A DNA stretch of 39,793 nucleotides from JACQKT01 sp038063055 (GTDB taxonomy: Bacteria > Patescibacteriota > Minisyncoccia > UBA6257 > 2-01-FULL-56-20): NCBI GenBank assembly GCA_038063055.1, contig JBBTVY010000020.1:1-39793 (forward strand). Direction: 5' to 3'. Position numbers and translations under genes: made by a program. Each line of letters begins with the position of its first letter. Position 1 is the first letter of the stretch. The notes below the pieces were generated by a model. It saw only the letters and a list, made by a program, of their open reading frames with translations, was not told the DNA's origin and made no database searches. This document shows positions 15,885 to 23,395 of this stretch, one piece after another.

Positions 15885-17633
15885 TTATTTTCCCTCCAAA
15901 TCTTTTCTAAGGGATTCTTGTATTGCTCCGCGAAGTTCCTCTATGTCGATTTTGGGCCTGGAACTCTCATGCTTCGGTTTCTCGTCTTTAGCTTTTTCCT
16001 TTTCCGTTTGTTTAAGCTCGGACAGCGACAGTCTTTTTCCTCCAACCGGAGCTGGCAATGAAACTTCCTCCAGCCGCCGCACCGGCGGCTTTTTGAATTC
16101 GAATTCTATTCCGATATTCGCCAGGTCGTATGAAAATTCGTCGGAAATCTCGCTGTTTTTCCCTTTTCCCCCGGCCGGCTGCACCTTCCCGGCCTGGACT
16201 TTTTCCAGGCAGTCCTCGCAATAAACGGGTCTTCCTTTGGCCGGTTCGAAGGGAACCATTGTGTTTTTGCCGCAATTTGAACAAACGGCGGGGTACATTT
16301 TGGCTCCCAAGGACTCGTTCATCATTCCGCTCCACCGATTAATCGCGCTTTCGACGACGTCGCTTGGCCTGGAATAAAGTTTTCTGGAAGTTTCAATTAT
16401 TTCTTCCTTTATATCTTCGGAAGATTCCACATTGAACGGCGGCAATGTTTTCGCGGAAAATGGTCGGCAGGTTATTCCGTCAACCATCAGTTTCAGATAA
16501 ATGGAATAATTGGACAAATTAACCATATCCTGAATCACAAATTCCGGTTCAAATTCGTTTTCAAGATACTCGGCGTCGGCCGCGCCTATCCTGAAAAGCA
16601 TCATTGTGCCGACGTTGCCGAACACGGCGTCTCTTACCTTGGTTGAAACATCAGTCACAAGCTGTCCGATGTATTGATGCGCGATTATCAGGTTTAAACG
16701 GTATTTGCGCGCCTCGGAAAGAATTCCGGCGAAAGAATCTGTGGCGAAATTCTGGAATTCATCGACGTAAAGATAAAAATCGGAACGTTCGTCTTCCGGA
16801 ATCCTGACGCGTTCCATCGCGGCAAGCTGTATTTTGGTGATTATCATCGCGCCCAACAGAGCCGCGTTGTCCTCCCCTATCCTGCCTTTGGAGACGTTGA
16901 CAAGGAAAATTTTTTTGGAATTCATTATGTCGAAAATATCTATCGTGCTTTTTTCCTGACCGACGATATTACGCATCATAGCCGTCGAAAGAAATTGTCC
17001 GACTTTGTTCTGAATCGGGGCGATGGCTTCGTTCCTGAACTGGTCGCGCCACTGTTCGTATTCGTTCACCCAAAAAGCTTTGATAACCGGGTCTTTGACA
17101 TTGGCGACTATTTTTTGGCGGAAATCTTTGTCGACGAGAATTCTGTTTATGCCGAGCAGGGTCGAACCCGGATTTTCCAGAAGCGCCAGTACGGCGTTGT
17201 TCAAAATATATTCCATTCTGGCCGACCAGACATTCGACCAGATTTTGGTGAAAATGGCCATCAAGCCGGAGGCGACGAGATGTTTGTATTTCGGGTCGGG
17301 CAATTCAAGTATGTTAAAGCCGATATGATGGTCCGGGTCAGCCGGGTTGAAATAAATAACGTCCCTAATTCTTTCTCTGGGTATTTTGTCAAGAAGTCCC
17401 TCGACGAATTCGCCGTGCGGGTCGATAACACAGAGCCCATCGCCGTTGGCGATGTCCTGAACCGCGCAATTATTAAGAAGAGCGGTTTTACCTGTTCCGG
17501 TTTTACCGACAACATACATGTGCTGGCGACGGTCTTTTCTTTTTATCCCGAAAAGTCGGCCGGTGTTCCGGAAATCGGTCCGCGCCAAATAAACTACGTC
17601 TTTTTGTTTGTCTGTCGATAGCTGCACCGTCAT
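15885..17633 (-). CDS. HerA/VirD4-like ATPase with C-terminal zinc ribbon
   Basis: A P-loop NTPase of the FtsK/HerA superfamily: Walker A GKTGTGKT (about 43-50), CVIDPHGEF, Walker B FYLYVDEFQNF (about 290) and the IIAHQYIGQL sensor region. Proteins of this type couple ATP hydrolysis to DNA or protein movement (VirD4/TraG coupling proteins, HerA). After the ATPase a CxxC...CxxC zinc ribbon (CSNCGK and CEDCLEK, about 450-475) is followed by a charged, Lys/Glu-rich tail. It is related over most of its length to the ATPase at 23969-25438 but lacks that gene's membrane partners. Neighbours are trmD and the cysteine-rich paralogs. The exact substrate is unknown. Confidence 0.8.
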   Translation of the reverse strand: MTVQLSTDKQKDVVYLARTDFRNTGRLFGIKRKDRRQHMYVVGKTGTGKTALLNNCAVQDIANGDGLCVIDPHGEFVEGLLDKIPRERIRDVIYFNPADPDHHIGFNILELPDPKYKHLVASGLMAIFTKIWSNVWSARMEYILNNAVLALLENPGSTLLGINRILVDKDFRQKIVANVKDPVIKAFWVNEYEQWRDQFRNEAIAPIQNKVGQFLSTAMMRNIVGQEKSTIDIFDIMNSKKIFLVNVSKGRIGEDNAALLGAMIITKIQLAAMERVRIPEDERSDFYLYVDEFQNFATDSFAGILSEARKYRLNLIIAHQYIGQLVTDVSTKVRDAVFGNVGTMMLFRIGAADAEYLENEFEPEFVIQDMVNLSNYSIYLKLMVDGITCRPFSAKTLPPFNVESSEDIKEEIIETSRKLYSRPSDVVESAINRWSGMMNESLGAKMYPAVCSNCGKNTMVPFEPAKGRPVYCEDCLEKVQAGKVQPAGGKGKNSEISDEFSYDLANIGIEFEFKKPPVRRLEEVSLPAPVGGKRLSLSELKQTEKEKAKDEKPKHESSRPKIDIEELRGAIQESLRKDLEGK

Positions 17634-17674
17634 TTATGAAAAACTATACCATTAATTATCGTATATTAAAAGAT

Positions 17675-17819
17675 ATGATTCTGGTTTTGTTTAAAAAACC
17701 TTCTCGCAGGCCGAGCGGGCATGGTGTCACGCCGTGGCGGGACGAGCGAGGCCGAGAGTGAGCGCAATTTCCTCGCCGGGGAAATTGATAGCGTGTTTTT
17801 GTACGAAAGTCAGAATCAT
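17675..17819. repeat. GC-rich intergenic element bounded by 9-bp inverted repeats
   Basis: ATGATTCTG (17675-17683) is inverted as CAGAATCAT (17811-17819), the latter overlapping the stop codon of the cysteine-rich gene. The interior is GC-rich compared with the flanks and contains AATTTCC/GGAAATT around TCGCCGG. No convincing gene is seen here on either strand. Confidence 0.5.
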
Positions 17820-19534
17820 TACACCACCTCTTGAAGCCAGCATTTTTTGCAGAGAATTTTAGGATAATCCGTTTCGGTATGAGGGGTTTCAAATTCGGCG
17901 CCGCAATTATCGCAGTTGCGCTTGATCAGTTTGAATTCTTTTACCCAATCATCTAATTTTTTACCTACCCTGCAAAAGGGGCATGCGCGCGGCAAGGGCA
18001 GGTTCATTTTACGCAGAAAATCCAATTCCATCCTTACTATCCTGAAACCTCGGCCGCAATCCAGGCAGGCAATAATTTCTTTCAGAATTTCATCAGCGGC
18101 GTCTTTTATATGGTCAGGCAGTTCGCTGGCTTGTTTTGTTATTGAGTAACTACGTAATTCAGGTTGATGCCATCGGTAATTTCTGGTTTCGGCCTCTTCT
18201 TCTGTCATTGGAAAGAATTTATTGGCAATTGTTTCGTTGTATGCCAAAGGACTCATCTCCGGCGGAAAAAATTCCCCGTATTTGTAAATTATTTGCGATT
18301 TGCCATTTGTTATTTGCGATACATACGGCATTTCATCCATATGCTTGATTATTTTCTCGCGCAATTTTAAGAATTCATCCTCCGAATACCGTTTGTTTAG
18401 AATGCAATAATTCCCCTTTTTAACGGAAACACATCCGAAATGATGTTTGCCCCCAGTGGAAAGTTTGGAATATTCGGCGTCATATAGATTTATGCCGCTT
18501 TCGTGGCAAAATCGTAAATTTGAGGCCTTCTCGCCCACAATTCCGCAATCGTATGAAAGCGATATATTATCTCCCCAACCGGAAACGTCATAGCAATCTT
18601 TGATTGGCGGTTCGTACATCATAGTGATGTATTTGCAGTCCTCGGTGCCGGCTACTTCAAAACATTCTTTGCAATTTTTGGATTCGTATATGCGGTTGCC
18701 TGTGGAGTTTGTGTTGAAATTTCCATACACCGGGTCGGGCGGAAATTTTTTCCAGTGTTCTTCGGCCAATTTTTTAACTTCAATATAAGTTTTGTAAGAA
18801 CCCAAATCCCACTTCTTTATCTCATTAAAATAATCTTCTTTGGAATACGGCTTGTTGAAAATATGATATTTCTTGTTCCGCAGATTCGCTGATGCAAAAC
18901 AATCCTGGCAGTTGTCCGAATCTTTGAGAAAAACGCAATTTATGGATTCGGTAAGGTCGTAAGACCCTATTGAACGAACAGATTTATATGCGTGCGTGAG
19001 GTCGTATGATAATTCGCAAAACATCAAATTTGCGCAATCTATAAGATCTTTACTAAGAAATACATTGAAGCCATAAGCGCATTCTTCATCGCGATTGGCC
19101 CAAAAAAGAAGGTAGCAATTTTTTAGGTGGCCAGCATGATTGTTATGGGGTGAATTTGAAGATGAAGGACCGGTAGAGAGCCCTAATATTGGCGTCTCGC
19201 GCCAGAGATCGTTCAATTGCTCAAAAAACGGGCGCGAAAAATCGTAATCTTTGCCGTACTCAAAAACGTCCCAGTTGTCCGACCACCAGCACGGATGACA
19301 ATAAATTTTATAAGGCGCTTCCGGCGGATACATGGAAATAGAATCCTTCTTGCATAAGTCGCACGGCCGCTTATAAAGGTTGATAAGATTGAAAAATGCC
19401 AGCCGCCGTTGGAAACGGCAGCCCGGGCAGAAAGTCGGCGGCGGTACTTTGATCTTCTCATAGAACCGGAAGTCCTCCGATTCAATCGTGAACGAAGCTT
19501 TACAGTTCTGACATACTTTGGTTTCAGGATTCAT
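17819..19534 (-). CDS. Cysteine-rich zinc-ribbon protein of CPR type, paralog 1
   Basis: This 571-residue protein has N-terminal zinc-ribbon pairs (CQNC at 8-11, PPTFCPGCRFQRRL at about 33-46, CDLC and CHPCWWSD), and more at the C-terminus (CLDCG, CPFC, CDNC and CKKCW). The middle (about 130-400) is a run of short Cys/Asn/Tyr-rich repeats such as NCYLLF, and the phrase NLRNKKYHIFNKPYSKEDY, echoed near residue 375 as GNYCILNKRYSEDEF. This pattern resembles a solenoid or beta-helix. Similar CPR proteins are sometimes annotated as CAIB/BAIF enzymes, which I see no basis for. It is about half identical by eye to the gene at 19686-21386. Function unknown. Confidence 0.75.
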   Translation of the reverse strand: MNPETKVCQNCKASFTIESEDFRFYEKIKVPPPTFCPGCRFQRRLAFFNLINLYKRPCDLCKKDSISMYPPEAPYKIYCHPCWWSDNWDVFEYGKDYDFSRPFFEQLNDLWRETPILGLSTGPSSSNSPHNNHAGHLKNCYLLFWANRDEECAYGFNVFLSKDLIDCANLMFCELSYDLTHAYKSVRSIGSYDLTESINCVFLKDSDNCQDCFASANLRNKKYHIFNKPYSKEDYFNEIKKWDLGSYKTYIEVKKLAEEHWKKFPPDPVYGNFNTNSTGNRIYESKNCKECFEVAGTEDCKYITMMYEPPIKDCYDVSGWGDNISLSYDCGIVGEKASNLRFCHESGINLYDAEYSKLSTGGKHHFGCVSVKKGNYCILNKRYSEDEFLKLREKIIKHMDEMPYVSQITNGKSQIIYKYGEFFPPEMSPLAYNETIANKFFPMTEEEAETRNYRWHQPELRSYSITKQASELPDHIKDAADEILKEIIACLDCGRGFRIVRMELDFLRKMNLPLPRACPFCRVGKKLDDWVKEFKLIKRNCDNCGAEFETPHTETDYPKILCKKCWLQEVV

Positions 19535-19540
19535 TGATTT

Positions 19541-19639
19541 TTATCCCGCTTCGCGGGATCCACGATTTTGTAATCCCTCGGCATACTCGGGAACAAAATC
19601 GGGACAATTTTGACAGATTTTAATTTTAGAATTTTGCAT
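19541..19639 (-). CDS. Short upstream ORF repeating the paralog 1 N-terminus
   Basis: ATG 19639 opens 32 codons ending at TAA 19541, seven bases before the paralog 1 start. The first 12 residues, MQNSKIKICQNC, match the real start MNPETKVCQNC, including the CxxC pair. After that the frame runs through hairpin-forming repeats (19563-19601 and 19543-19559). It is either a decayed duplicate of the gene start or a leader peptide. I cannot tell whether it is translated. Confidence 0.5.
   Translation of the reverse strand: MQNSKIKICQNCPDFVPEYAEGLQNRGSREAG
19543..19559. repeat. GCGGGAT hairpin before paralog 1
   Basis: ATCCCGC-TTC-GCGGGAT. It lies about 9 bases upstream of ATG 19534 and may cover the ribosome-binding region. 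The same hairpin with a TAC loop precedes paralog 2 at the same distance. Confidence 0.8.
19563..19601. repeat. Inverted repeat in the paralog 1 leader
   Basis: CGATTTTGT (19563-19571) and ACAAAATCG (19593-19601) form a 9-bp stem around TCCC/GGGA. It lies inside the short upstream ORF. Confidence 0.65.
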
Positions 19640-19640
19640 A

Positions 19641-19688
19641 TAATTTCTTATACCCCTTATTCGCGCGAATAAGGGGTATAAGAAATTA
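19641..19688. repeat. Perfect 48-bp palindrome between the paralogs
   Basis: The centre is at 19664/19665 (TCGCGCGA) and every base pairs out to 19641 and 19688. It overlaps the stop codon of paralog 2 (TAA at 19688-19686) and ends one base before the decoy ATG of paralog 1. It could fold as a 3' hairpin of paralog 2 without a clear T-run, or extrude as a cruciform. Confidence 0.9.
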
Positions 19689-21386
19689 AGCTACTTCACT
19701 ATTATAACAAGCCTCGCAATAAACGATTTCAGGCCTGTCCGGTGCATACGAAGTTTCAATATCTTTATCACATTTGGCGCATTTGCGGTTCCAAAGGCGC
19801 GGAGGATTAAGGCGTGATAAGCGTTCCATATGACGGCAATCGGAACATTTACGGGGTAATGGGAATCCGAATCTTTTCAACAAATCGAATTCCCCCTTAA
19901 CCATTCTAAATGCTTTGGCGCAGACAGCACAGCTGAATATTCCCACAATGACAGAGTCATCGACATTTTTAATGCTGTCAGGCATTTTTTCAGTCGGCAT
20001 TGTTATTTTATACTCGCCCTGGCTGATGTCGCGCCAATGCCATCCTTTTTCGATAGCATCTTCCTTTGATATGGGAAAATATTGCGCCGCCGCGGATTCG
20101 TTATAATCAAACAAACTCAAATCGTAAGGAAAAAATTCTCCGTATTTCCAAATTCTGCCCTTGGCATCAATGTATGGATTTTCAGACATATCTTTGATTA
20201 TTTGCGCCTTAATATTTTCGTATTCCTCTTTTGAATATTGCTTGTTGAATATGCAATATTGTTTTTTCCTTAAATTCAGGCAGCCAAAAACATCGGAACA
20301 ATTAACAACAAACATTGAATATTCGCAGTTAAGGTCGTTGGACCAGCTTCCAAAGCAAAATTTTATGTTATCGGCGCCTTCGCCGACCGTTATGGAATCA
20401 TATGCGCGCTGTACGCCGTTCCCCCATTCCGTAAGGTCGTAAATATCTTTAGCCGGCGCCAATGTCATCCACTGGCAAAACTTCCCGTCTTCAACGAATC
20501 TGCACTGATACATATAATTGGCGTTCTTACATTCGTAGACATAATCGCCGGAAACATTAACGTTATGGAGTCCATGGATGAATTTATTTGAAGACTTACT
20601 CCAAAATTCCCTGCTTTTCTTTTTAATGGCTTCGATTGAAGAAAACGAATCCAGATTGAATTTTTCGATTTCTTTTTCATAATCTTCTTTGGAATAGGGT
20701 TTATTAAAAATATAATAGCTTTTATTTCTTAAATTCACGCAACCGAAACAATTATTGCATCCAACCAGGTTTTTTGAAAAATAAATGTCGGTTGAGCTCG
20801 TGCAATCCTCGGAGAAAAATGTCCGGTAGCACTTCCCGCAATTTATTGCTTCGTAACAAAGTTCCGAATCGCCGAGAATGAGCGCATCCATGCAATCTTT
20901 GTCGTAATTTACCATCGACCCGTAATAAGTATTTTCGCAACGGTCGGAATTGAAAACAAGATAGCAATTTTTGGCATAGCCGGCATGATTTATATATTCG
21001 CTGTTAACAAGGCTGGTATATCCGTTTATCAAGCTCATATAGGGAACTTTTTTCTGGAATTCCCGATATTGCTCGAAAAAATTCTTTTTGGGGTCGTAAT
21101 CTGTAGCGTATTCACCCGCATTCCACTTGTCAGACCACCAGCAGGGCTGACAAAAAACCTTATACGGCTTGTCCGGGGCGAAAATGGTAACAACCGACTG
21201 CCCGCATAAATCGCAGTTTCTTTTATAAAAAACCCTTTCATTGCGGAACATCAGCCGCCTCTGGAAACGGCACTCATGGCAGAAAGTCGGCGGCGGAACA
21301 TCAATTTTTTTGTAGAAATCAAAATCTTCGGGTTCGATGACGAAGTTATTTTTGCAATTTTGGCATATTTTAGTTTCAGCGTTCAT
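19686..21386 (-). CDS. Cysteine-rich zinc-ribbon protein of CPR type, paralog 2
   Basis: This 566-residue sister of the preceding gene has the same plan. N-terminal ribbons are CQNC (8-11), PPTFCHECRFQRRL, CDLCG and CQPCWWSD; C-terminal ribbons are CAVC, CSDC, CAKC and CEAC. Between them lie cysteine-rich short repeats (NCYLVF, CENTYYG, CNNCFGCVNLRNK) and two copies of a NLRxKxYxIFNKxYSKEEY block at about 220 and 375. The spacing of the Cys pairs suggests several zinc sites capping a repeat solenoid, but no structure was computed. I see no signal peptide or membrane segment, so it is probably cytoplasmic. Tandem duplication with the downstream gene is clear. Confidence 0.75.
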   Translation of the reverse strand: MNAETKICQNCKNNFVIEPEDFDFYKKIDVPPPTFCHECRFQRRLMFRNERVFYKRNCDLCGQSVVTIFAPDKPYKVFCQPCWWSDKWNAGEYATDYDPKKNFFEQYREFQKKVPYMSLINGYTSLVNSEYINHAGYAKNCYLVFNSDRCENTYYGSMVNYDKDCMDALILGDSELCYEAINCGKCYRTFFSEDCTSSTDIYFSKNLVGCNNCFGCVNLRNKSYYIFNKPYSKEDYEKEIEKFNLDSFSSIEAIKKKSREFWSKSSNKFIHGLHNVNVSGDYVYECKNANYMYQCRFVEDGKFCQWMTLAPAKDIYDLTEWGNGVQRAYDSITVGEGADNIKFCFGSWSNDLNCEYSMFVVNCSDVFGCLNLRKKQYCIFNKQYSKEEYENIKAQIIKDMSENPYIDAKGRIWKYGEFFPYDLSLFDYNESAAAQYFPISKEDAIEKGWHWRDISQGEYKITMPTEKMPDSIKNVDDSVIVGIFSCAVCAKAFRMVKGEFDLLKRFGFPLPRKCSDCRHMERLSRLNPPRLWNRKCAKCDKDIETSYAPDRPEIVYCEACYNSEVA

Positions 21387-21394
21387 TGGTTTTT

Positions 21395-21425
21395 ATCCCG
21401 CTACGCGGGATCTCGCAAAGCGAGA
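21395..21425. repeat. Two adjacent hairpins before paralog 2
   Basis: ATCCCGC-TAC-GCGGGAT (21395-21411) and TCTCGC-AAA-GCGAGA (21411-21425) share one base. The first is the counterpart of the hairpin before paralog 1. Confidence 0.8.
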
Positions 21426-21457
21426 CAATTCTGGCAGTTCTTCGTTTCAGAATTCAT
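21401..21457 (-). CDS. Short upstream ORF repeating the paralog 2 N-terminus
   Basis: ATG 21457 opens 18 codons, MNSETKNCQNCLALRDPA, ending at TAG 21401. The first 11 residues match the real start MNAETKICQNC; 25 of 33 bases agree. The rest is encoded by the hairpin pair, and the stop codon lies in the loop of the GCGGGAT hairpin. It has the same layout as the ORF before paralog 1. Translation is unproven. Confidence 0.5.
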   Translation of the reverse strand: MNSETKNCQNCLALRDPA

Positions 21458-21465
21458 ATTTGTGG

Positions 21466-21573
21466 CGCTGTGCTATAGCACAGCGGTGTTATTATGCATA
21501 ATAACATTTGGATTATTTGATTGTTTTTTTGCTGTTATGCTATAGCATAACAGCGCTATGACATGTCATAGCG
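21466..21573. repeat. Cluster of four perfect palindromes
   Basis: Four different perfect palindromes lie in 108 bp: 21466-21485 (CGCTGTGCTA plus complement), 21487-21506 (TGTTATTATG), 21531-21554 (GCTGTTATGCTA) and 21554-21573 (CGCTATGACA). The last two share one base. They lie between pepA and paralog 2, upstream of the latter. None is followed by a strong T-run except the plain T stretch at 21524-21530. Confidence 0.92.
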
Positions 21574-21606
21574 TCTGGTTTTTAGCCGGTTAGAAATTAG
21601 AAAAAA

Positions 21607-23124
21607 TCATTTCCTCAAAAATTTTGTAAGTAATGCGATAGAGGCCCCGGCTGCTCCTTTCGAAAGCGAATCGCTTTCGATAGTAGTCATTCTGGGCGCT
21701 ATGTCGAGATGCACCCAAGGAATTTCTCCTTGTTTCTTGCTTGCCCTCCGTAGCTTTGGCGAAGGAGGGTCGCCTTTTACAAACTGCCAAAGGAACACCG
21801 CCGCCGTTATCGCTCCGCCGTAACGCGTTTTGCCTATATTGGCAAAATCGCCGAAGGTTCCCTTTATTTCTTCCTCATATTCTTCCCAAAGCGGCAACGG
21901 CCAGAGATAATCCCCTGTTTTTTCTCCGGCTTCAATCATTTCTTTTTCTATTTTCCTGTCGGTCGAAAAAATCGCGGAAGCGCGCTGGCCCAATGCCGCC
22001 ATTGCCGCTCCGGTTAAAGTTGCTATATCAATGACAAGTTCGGGCTTATATTTTTTGGAATATTCAAGCGCGTCTGCCAGAATAACACGGCCTTCGGCAT
22101 CCGTGTTCAAAACTTCTATTGTTTTTCCCGACATGGTTCTCAGCAAATCTCCCGGGTGATAACTTGAACCGGAAGGCATATTCTCCACCGCGGGCACGAG
22201 TCCGATAATGTTCTTTTTAACCTTCAGGCGCGCCAAAGCCGCCATAACGTGTGTGACTGCCGCTCCTCCCGACATATCCATATGCATTTCATAGATATAA
22301 TTGTCCGGCTTAAGATTCAGTCCGCCGGTATCGAAAGTTACTCCTTTGCCGACAAGCACAATCGGCTTATCTTTTTTTGCGCCCTTAAAGTACTCCATAA
22401 TTATGAATTTCGGTCTTTCCACCGAACCCTTGGCAACTCCCAAAACTCCGCCCATTTTCAGTTTTTTGATTTCGTTTTCGCCTAAGATTTTGACACGAAA
22501 GCCGGCGTCGCGCCCCGCTTTACTTGCCGCTTCGGCAAGTTTCTGCGGTGTCATGTCTCCGCCCGGGGTGTTGGATAAAGTTCTTGCCTTGTTTATTTCC
22601 TCGCCGATTATTTTGCCGTTCGCAACCGCTTTTTCCAGTGAAGCGTTCTCTTTGGCGATTATGAATGCTCGTTCAACATAATTCCATCCGCCTTTCGGGG
22701 TCGTTTTGTAATTATTGAATTCGAAATTGGCCAGCTCGAATTGCGTCGCCAAAAGTTCAGCCGTTTCAATTAGTCCGCTTTCTTTTGCTCCGGCTGGCGT
22801 AAAATCTTCTAGATTGACCGCAATTTCCTTTATTTTTTCTTTTTTAGCCAAAGAAATTATTCGCCGCATCGAAATAATGATTTTCCGGAGAGGATTCTTT
22901 TTGTTTTCTTTTGTTTTCAATATCAGGACTTTTTTTCCGGACGAAAGAAAAAGACATGCGGCAAACTCATCGTCGCGATTTTTATCCGCGAAAAGTTTTA
23001 TATAATCTTTATCCGCATCTGCGGAATTTCTGAAAAAAACGTGATTTTCTATTTTCTTTCCGTTTTTGAACAAGAAAACCGGAGTTGAAGAATCTTTTGT
23101 TTTTGATGATAGTTTAATGTTCAT
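21607..23124 (-). CDS. pepA: M17 leucyl aminopeptidase
   Basis: A cytosolic two-metal aminopeptidase that removes N-terminal residues from peptides. The catalytic domain shows VGKGVTFDTGGLNLKP, DMSGGAAV, the active-site signature NTDAEGR with VILADALEY, and the C-terminal WVHLDIA. Lys, Asp and Glu metal ligands all appear in place. Length 505 is normal. Residues about 450-465 (DPPSPKLRRASKKQGE) come from a repeat that also occurs in the recombinase gene, placed in the loop before the last conserved strand. PepA homologues also act as Xer accessory DNA-binding proteins in some bacteria; nothing here shows that role. Confidence 0.93.
   Translation of the reverse strand: MNIKLSSKTKDSSTPVFLFKNGKKIENHVFFRNSADADKDYIKLFADKNRDDEFAACLFLSSGKKVLILKTKENKKNPLRKIIISMRRIISLAKKEKIKEIAVNLEDFTPAGAKESGLIETAELLATQFELANFEFNNYKTTPKGGWNYVERAFIIAKENASLEKAVANGKIIGEEINKARTLSNTPGGDMTPQKLAEAASKAGRDAGFRVKILGENEIKKLKMGGVLGVAKGSVERPKFIIMEYFKGAKKDKPIVLVGKGVTFDTGGLNLKPDNYIYEMHMDMSGGAAVTHVMAALARLKVKKNIIGLVPAVENMPSGSSYHPGDLLRTMSGKTIEVLNTDAEGRVILADALEYSKKYKPELVIDIATLTGAAMAALGQRASAIFSTDRKIEKEMIEAGEKTGDYLWPLPLWEEYEEEIKGTFGDFANIGKTRYGGAITAAVFLWQFVKGDPPSPKLRRASKKQGEIPWVHLDIAPRMTTIESDSLSKGAAGASIALLTKFLRK
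21736..21769. repeat. Repeat shared by pepA and the recombinase gene
   Basis: The reverse complement of 21736-21764 matches 38964-38992 at 26 of 29 bases. CCCTCC (21744-21749) and GGAGGG (21764-21769) form its stem. In PepA it reads SPKLRRASK. Confidence 0.8.
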
Positions 23125-23166
23125 TTTTTGCTATTCGTTGTTTGTCGATTATTTTACATATTCTTG

Positions 23167-23241
23167 CCAGGCAGTAGAAACTCGATTGGATATTAACTTA
23201 TGTCCGCCATTGGCGGGGCGGATCGAGTTTTCACTGCCTGG
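23167..23241. repeat. 75-bp intergenic inverted-repeat element
   Basis: The 20-base arms 23167-23186 (from CCAGGCAGT) and 23222-23241 (to CACTGCCTGG) pair with two mismatches. A TCCGCC/GGCGG hairpin lies inside. It sits upstream of pepA, between divergent genes. No promoter was assigned in this 271-bp gap. Confidence 0.75.
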
Positions 23242-23395
23242 TTGAAAAATCCATTGATTTATTCTATTATAAGGGAAGTTTAAATTGTAGCAAGTTATAT
23301 AAATTAAACTCCATTTTCCGACGGCGCTCCAACAAAATGAAAAATTATTTTTCATTTTGCATCCTCGCTTGTCGGAATAAAACCATAAAAATTCA

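Noticed and set aside
17656..17892. 78-residue open frame across the GC-rich island
   Set aside because: It overlaps the end of paralog 1 in another frame, and its product has no recognisable features.
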